Shown: positions 7,219 through 9,454 of the stretch, one piece after another
Numbering within the stretch: position 1 is the first letter of the stretch
How the letters are laid out: each line of letters opens with the position of its first letter
Assembly: GCA_937868455.1 (NCBI GenBank)
Contig: CALMMO010000395.1
Span: forward strand, 1-9,454
Source of the DNA: an uncultured Marmoricola sp.
Lineage (GTDB): Bacteria; Actinomycetota; Actinomycetes; Propionibacteriales; Nocardioidaceae
Direction of reading: 5' to 3'
DNA: 9,454 nt
Notes under the pieces: generated by a model
Database searches by the model: none
Told to the model about the DNA's origin: nothing
Seen by the model: only the letters and a program-made list of their open reading frames with translations
Position numbers and translations under genes: made by a program

Positions 7219-7995
7219 ATGGCGGGCATCAAGGCAGCACTTCGCAAGTTGCTCTATCCCGCATATGAAGCACGCGTCGTGCGAGCGTTGCCTGCTGAGC
7301 GAGTGCCTAAACACGTGGGCGTGATGCTCGATGGCAATCGTCGGTGGGCTAAGTCGGTGGGTGCCGACACGGCACAGGGGTACCGAGCCGGAGCCGACAA
7401 CATCTTCCCCTTCTTGGGTTGGTGCGAAGAGGTCGGTGTCGAGGTGGTCACTTTGTGGCTGCTCTCCACAGACAACTTGAACCGCCCCCCAGAGCAATTG
7501 GCCGGTTTGCTCGGCATCATCGAAGGCGCAGTGGAGTCTTTGGCCTCGGCTGGGCGCTGGCGGGTGCACCCGGTGGGTGCCCTTGACCTGCTGCCTGACT
7601 CAACCGCTGCTCTGCTCAAGTCTGCAGAGGCCGCGACTGCCGATATCGATGGCATGTTGGTCAACGTGGCTGTGGGTTATGGCGGTCGGCGTGAGATCGC
7701 TGATGCGGTGCGTTCACTGCTTCATGAGCATGCTGCCGCCGGTACGACGCTGGAAGAACTTGCCGACGTTATTGACGTCGATCACATCGCCGAGCACCTT
7801 TACACCAAGGGGCAACCCGATCCGGATCTAGTGATCCGAACCTCTGGAGAGCAACGACTGGGAGGCTTCTTGCTGTGGCAGTCGGCCCACTCGGAGTTCT
7901 ACTTCTGTGAGGCCCTGTGGCCCGACTTTCGGCGGGTCGACTTCTTGCGGGCGATGCGTGCCTATGCCGAGCGCGAACGGCGGCTCGGTCGATAG
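7219..7995 (+). CDS. Short-chain Z-isoprenyl diphosphate synthase (Z-FPP synthase type, UppS family)
   Basis: This 258-residue cis-prenyl transferase is cytosolic or peripheral to the membrane. It condenses isopentenyl diphosphate onto an allylic primer. Catalytic Asp38 lies in MLDGNRRW (36-43), followed by GYRAGADN (54-61), LLSTDNLNRP (81-90), and the C-terminal block with Arg207, Arg213 and Glu226 (IRTSGEQR...SEFYF) that binds diphosphate and magnesium. Two features favour the C15 (Z,E-farnesyl) enzyme over undecaprenyl synthase. One is the WLLSTDN segment, with Leu at the position of the small Ala69 of E. coli UppS. The other is that both length and synteny with hemolysin III match mycobacterial Rv1086. 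Its product would prime decaprenyl phosphate synthesis for cell-wall polymers, a role known for Rv1086 and inferred here. The start at 7219 fits the family; the frame upstream (from 7018) only mirrors the hemolysin gene. Confidence 0.93.
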   Translation: MAGIKAALRKLLYPAYEARVVRALPAERVPKHVGVMLDGNRRWAKSVGADTAQGYRAGADNIFPFLGWCEEVGVEVVTLWLLSTDNLNRPPEQLAGLLGIIEGAVESLASAGRWRVHPVGALDLLPDSTAALLKSAEAATADIDGMLVNVAVGYGGRREIADAVRSLLHEHAAAGTTLEELADVIDVDHIAEHLYTKGQPDPDLVIRTSGEQRLGGFLLWQSAHSEFYFCEALWPDFRRVDFLRAMRAYAERERRLGR

Positions 7996-8022
7996 GTCGC
8001 CTCGGCCGACCCATCGGGTGAG

Positions 8023-8078
8023 GCTTTGCCCGGATGTTTGTCGCTTTGCGGGGAGGATCTCCCGGGCAAAGCGACAAA
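8023..8078 (+). terminator. Strong hairpin with an alternative pairing downstream of the prenyl transferase
   Basis: TTTGTCGCTTTGC (8037-8049) pairs perfectly over 13 bp with GCAAAGCGACAAA (8066-8078). The loop itself can close by GGGAG (8051-8055) with CTCCC (8059-8063). The same 3' arm can instead pair over 11 bp with GCTTTGCCCGG at 8023-8033, excluding the inner helix. It begins 28 bases after the prenyl transferase stop. No U-tract follows directly, but actinobacterial terminators often lack one. A terminator role is likely and a switch is possible. Confidence 0.5.
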
Positions 8079-8101
8079 GTCACAGGTTTACTTGTGACTT
8101 T
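8076..8101. promoter_or_regulatory. 9-bp perfect inverted repeat in the phoH2 upstream region
   Basis: AAAGTCACA (8076-8084) and TGTGACTTT (8093-8101) are separated by eight bases. As RNA it is a hairpin ending in four U (8099-8102), so it could act as an intrinsic terminator. As DNA it is a dyad of operator size. Its left arm shares three bases (8076-8078) with the preceding hairpin's 3' arm, so the two structures compete slightly. Confidence 0.45.
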
Positions 8102-8187
8102 TGCACTGTCGGCACGCGCCGTTTCCCCGGGCTTCACTCCGCACCGATCCAATCTCTGTCGTGCCCAACCCCAGCGTGTCGCGCCAA

Positions 8188-8292
8188 GGGGAGTACCCCG
8201 CCGTCGTACGTTTCCGGCAGTGGCCGGTGGGGAAGCCGGCAGCACTGGGAGGCAAAGTTCGTGATAGTTCACGACCACCGCATCCGCGGTGG
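8188..8292 (+). ncRNA. Candidate structured 5' leader of phoH2 (run of four hairpins)
   Basis: Four helices lie in order. GGGG-AGTA-CCCC is at 8188-8199. A bipartite stem CAGTG+GCCGG with CCGGC+CACTG lies at 8218-8247, with an eight-base loop. TCGTGA-TAGT-TCACGA is at 8259-8274. CCACCGC-ATCC-GCGGTGG is at 8275-8292, directly abutting the previous one. The density of perfect stems is high even for GC-rich DNA. I do not recognise a known RNA family: the AAGGGGAGTA segment recalls one loop of the yybP-ykoY manganese riboswitch, but its other conserved parts were not found. Whether the RNA is transcribed with phoH2 is an inference. The section between 8103 and 8187 shows nothing I can name. Confidence 0.3.
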
Positions 8293-8341
8293 AGGTCGAC
8301 ACCGCGACCTTCTGCGCGCCTGGTCCGTCCGCATCGACTAA
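8261..8341 (+). CDS. Possible 26-residue Arg/His-rich leader peptide upstream of phoH2
   Basis: This short ORF begins with GTG and ends with TAA, 46 bases before the phoH2 start. It has a GGGAGG site eight bases upstream. About three quarters of its codons end in G or C, mostly C, which resembles the real genes here and not the surrounding frames. The product would be basic, with several Arg and His and a Gly-Gly-Gly run, and no hydrophobic segment. Its start codon lies in the 5' arm of the hairpin at 8259-8274, and codons 5-11 cover the next hairpin, so its translation would reshape the leader. It could be a regulatory upstream ORF for phoH2, but at this length chance is a real alternative. 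Confidence 0.3.
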   Translation: MIVHDHRIRGGGRHRDLLRAWSVRID

Positions 8342-8376
8342 GGACTAGGCGTCGCGTGTGCGTCTTGGCCTGCCAA

Positions 8377-8382
8377 AGGGGA
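8377..8382 (+). promoter_or_regulatory. Shine-Dalgarno site of phoH2
   Basis: AGGGGA five bases before the GTG at 8388. It supports a GTG start and normal leadered translation, unlike the leaderless genes nearby. Confidence 0.6.
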
Positions 8383-8387
8383 TAGCT

Positions 8388-9454
8388 GTGGCCAAGCCCA
8401 CCTCCGATCGTCGTACCTATGTCTTAGACACCTCCGTGTTGTTGGCAGACCCTGGAGCGTTGAAGCGATTTGCTGAGCACGAAGTGGTGCTTCCCGTCGT
8501 GGTGATCACCGAGCTGGAGGGCAAGCGGCACCACCCTGAGTTGGGCTACTTCGCACGTACGGCGCTGCGATCCCTCGATGATCTTCGTGTGGTGCACGGT
8601 CAATTGGATCGGCCAATCCCCATCGGGGACGAGGGTGGTTCGCTGCGGGTTGAGTTGAACCACACAGATGCCGACTCGTTGCCGAGCGGATTCCGCTTGG
8701 GTGACAACGACACCCGCATCTTGGCGGTCGCTCGCAACTTGGCCAACGAGGGCCACAAGGTCACCTTGGTGAGCAAAGACCTTCCGCTGCGGATCAAGGC
8801 CTCGGCCGTGGGCCTGGACGCGGAGGAGTACCGGGCCGAGTTCGCCCACGAATCAGACTCAGGGTGGACCGGCATGGCTGAGGTCGAGGTGTCCGCGGCC
8901 GAACTCGATGAGTTGTACGACGACCAAGTCATTGATCTCGATGAGGCCCGCGACCTGCCCTGCCACACGGGGTTGGTCATGCTCAGTGACCGTGGCAGTG
9001 CCCTGGGCCGAGTGGGGCCAGACAAGCGGGTGCACCTGGTGCGCGGTGACCGGGAAGCCTTTGGTGTGCACGGGCGAAGCGCCGAGCAGCGAATCGCCTT
9101 AGAGGTGCTGCTTGATCCTGAGATCGGCATCGTGTCGTTGGGTGGCCGAGCAGGCACCGGAAAGTCGGCTATGGCCTTGTGTGCTGGCCTCGAAGCGGTG
9201 TTGGAGCGCAACCAGCACAAGAAGGTGGTCGTCTTCCGACCCTTGTTTGCAGTCGGTGGGCAAGAACTTGGATATCTGCCCGGCAGTGAGCAAGAGAAAA
9301 TGTCGCCGTGGGGACAGGCAGTCTTCGACACCCTGGGCGCACTCACCAGCACCGAGGTGATCGAGGAGATCTTGGCTCGCGGGATGCTGGAGGTCTTGCC
9401 GCTCACCCACATCCGAGGCCGCTCGCTGCACGACGCCTTCGTGATCGTCGATGA
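8388..9454 (+). CDS. phoH2: PhoH2: PIN-domain ribonuclease fused to PhoH ATPase (3' end outside window)
   Basis: The 355 codons present start at GTG 8388 and run off the window with no stop. PhoH2 proteins join an N-terminal PIN RNase to a C-terminal PhoH NTPase and act as sequence-specific RNA helicase/RNases in mycobacteria. The PIN domain covers about residues 10-140. Its acidic residues are visible at Asp14 (YVLDTSVLL), Glu42 ([10 protein letters not shown]), Asp106/Asp108 ([11 protein letters not shown]) and Asp131 (SKDLPLR). A linker follows, then the PhoH domain from about residue 235, with Walker [10 protein letters not shown] at 252-260 and the [19 protein letters not shown] block typical of the family. 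The window ends within Walker B (AFVIVD plus two bases of the next codon), so the DEAQ-type box and roughly the last 90 residues are missing. Mycobacterial phoH2 is preceded by a small antitoxin gene; no clear equivalent is seen here. Confidence 0.93.
   Translation, partial: MAKPTSDRRTYVLDTSVLLADPGALKRFAEHEVVLPVVVITELEGKRHHPELGYFARTALRSLDDLRVVHGQLDRPIPIGDEGGSLRVELNHTDADSLPSGFRLGDNDTRILAVARNLANEGHKVTLVSKDLPLRIKASAVGLDAEEYRAEFAHESDSGWTGMAEVEVSAAELDELYDDQVIDLDEARDLPCHTGLVMLSDRGSALGRVGPDKRVHLVRGDREAFGVHGRSAEQRIALEVLLDPEIGIVSLGGRAGTGKSAMALCAGLEAVLERNQHKKVVVFRPLFAVGGQELGYLPGSEQEKMSPWGQAVFDTLGALTSTEVIEEILARGMLEVLPLTHIRGRSLHDAFVIVD

Noticed and set aside
6418..7569. 383-residue version of hemolysin III
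   Set aside because: The extra N-terminal 142 residues are antisense to the prenyl transferase and are not membrane-like. The GTG at 7143 fits the family length.
8076..8101. CRP/GlxR-type site
   Set aside because: Those sites read TGTGA-N6-TCACA. Here the half-sites are in the opposite order (TCACA then TGTGA) with eight bases between.
8186..8199. yybP-ykoY manganese riboswitch, suggested by AAGGGGAGTA
   Set aside because: The segment is explained as a GGGG-AGTA-CCCC hairpin. The second conserved loop and closing stem of that riboswitch were not found, and phoH2 is not a usual target. A covariance search would settle it.
8034..8264. 76-codon open frame upstream of phoH2 whose stop overlaps the possible leader ORF start by four bases (GTGA)
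   Set aside because: Its start lies inside the strong hairpin, there is no Shine-Dalgarno site, third positions show no GC bias and the product resembles no family. It is more likely chance in structured DNA.

Overview
The window looks like chromosomal DNA of a high-GC actinobacterium (Actinomycetota). It encodes mycothiol conjugate amidase (Mca), its coding third positions are rich in G and C, GTG starts are common, and several genes appear to have leaderless starts. From memory, the backbone order (mca, small membrane protein, DUF255 thioredoxin-fold protein, hemolysin III divergent from a short-chain Z-prenyl transferase, and further on phoH2) matches the Mycobacterium tuberculosis Rv1082-Rv1086 and Rv1095 neighbourhood. 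The genus cannot be told from the sequence alone.

Layout. Positions 2-514 hold the C-terminal part of mca, followed by a small single-pass membrane protein (535-747). A convergent block then interrupts the backbone. It is a tightly coupled minus-strand operon running thioredoxin (1949-1563), CsoR-family repressor (1563-1306) and SAM-dependent methyltransferase (1306-737). A single-domain rhodanese (2046-2348) diverges from it. The shared intergenic region carries a perfect ATACCC-N4-GGGTAT operator. The repressor keeps both cysteines of the CsoR site but has Gly where CsoR has the metal-binding His, so it looks like a CstR-type persulfide sensor. A minus-strand AAA_14/DUF4143 ATPase follows (3661-2369), with two 16-bp direct repeats across its apparent leaderless promoter.

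The backbone resumes with the 649-residue DUF255 protein (3881-5830). A minus-strand membrane protein with a Pro/Thr-rich tail (6359-5790) overlaps its 3' end by 41 bases. Hemolysin III (7143-6418) and the Z-prenyl transferase (7219-7995) diverge from a 75-base promoter region. About 390 bases of strongly structured intergenic DNA come next, containing hairpins, an inverted repeat and a possible 26-residue leader ORF. Then comes phoH2, a PIN-PhoH protein cut by the window end in the middle of its Walker B motif.

The first half has a theme of low-molecular-weight thiol and sulfane-sulfur handling (Mca, thioredoxin, rhodanese, CstR-like sensor, CxxC protein). The parts that best merit a second look are the CstR-like divergon with its linked methyltransferase, the repeat-controlled ATPase, and the structured leader of phoH2.
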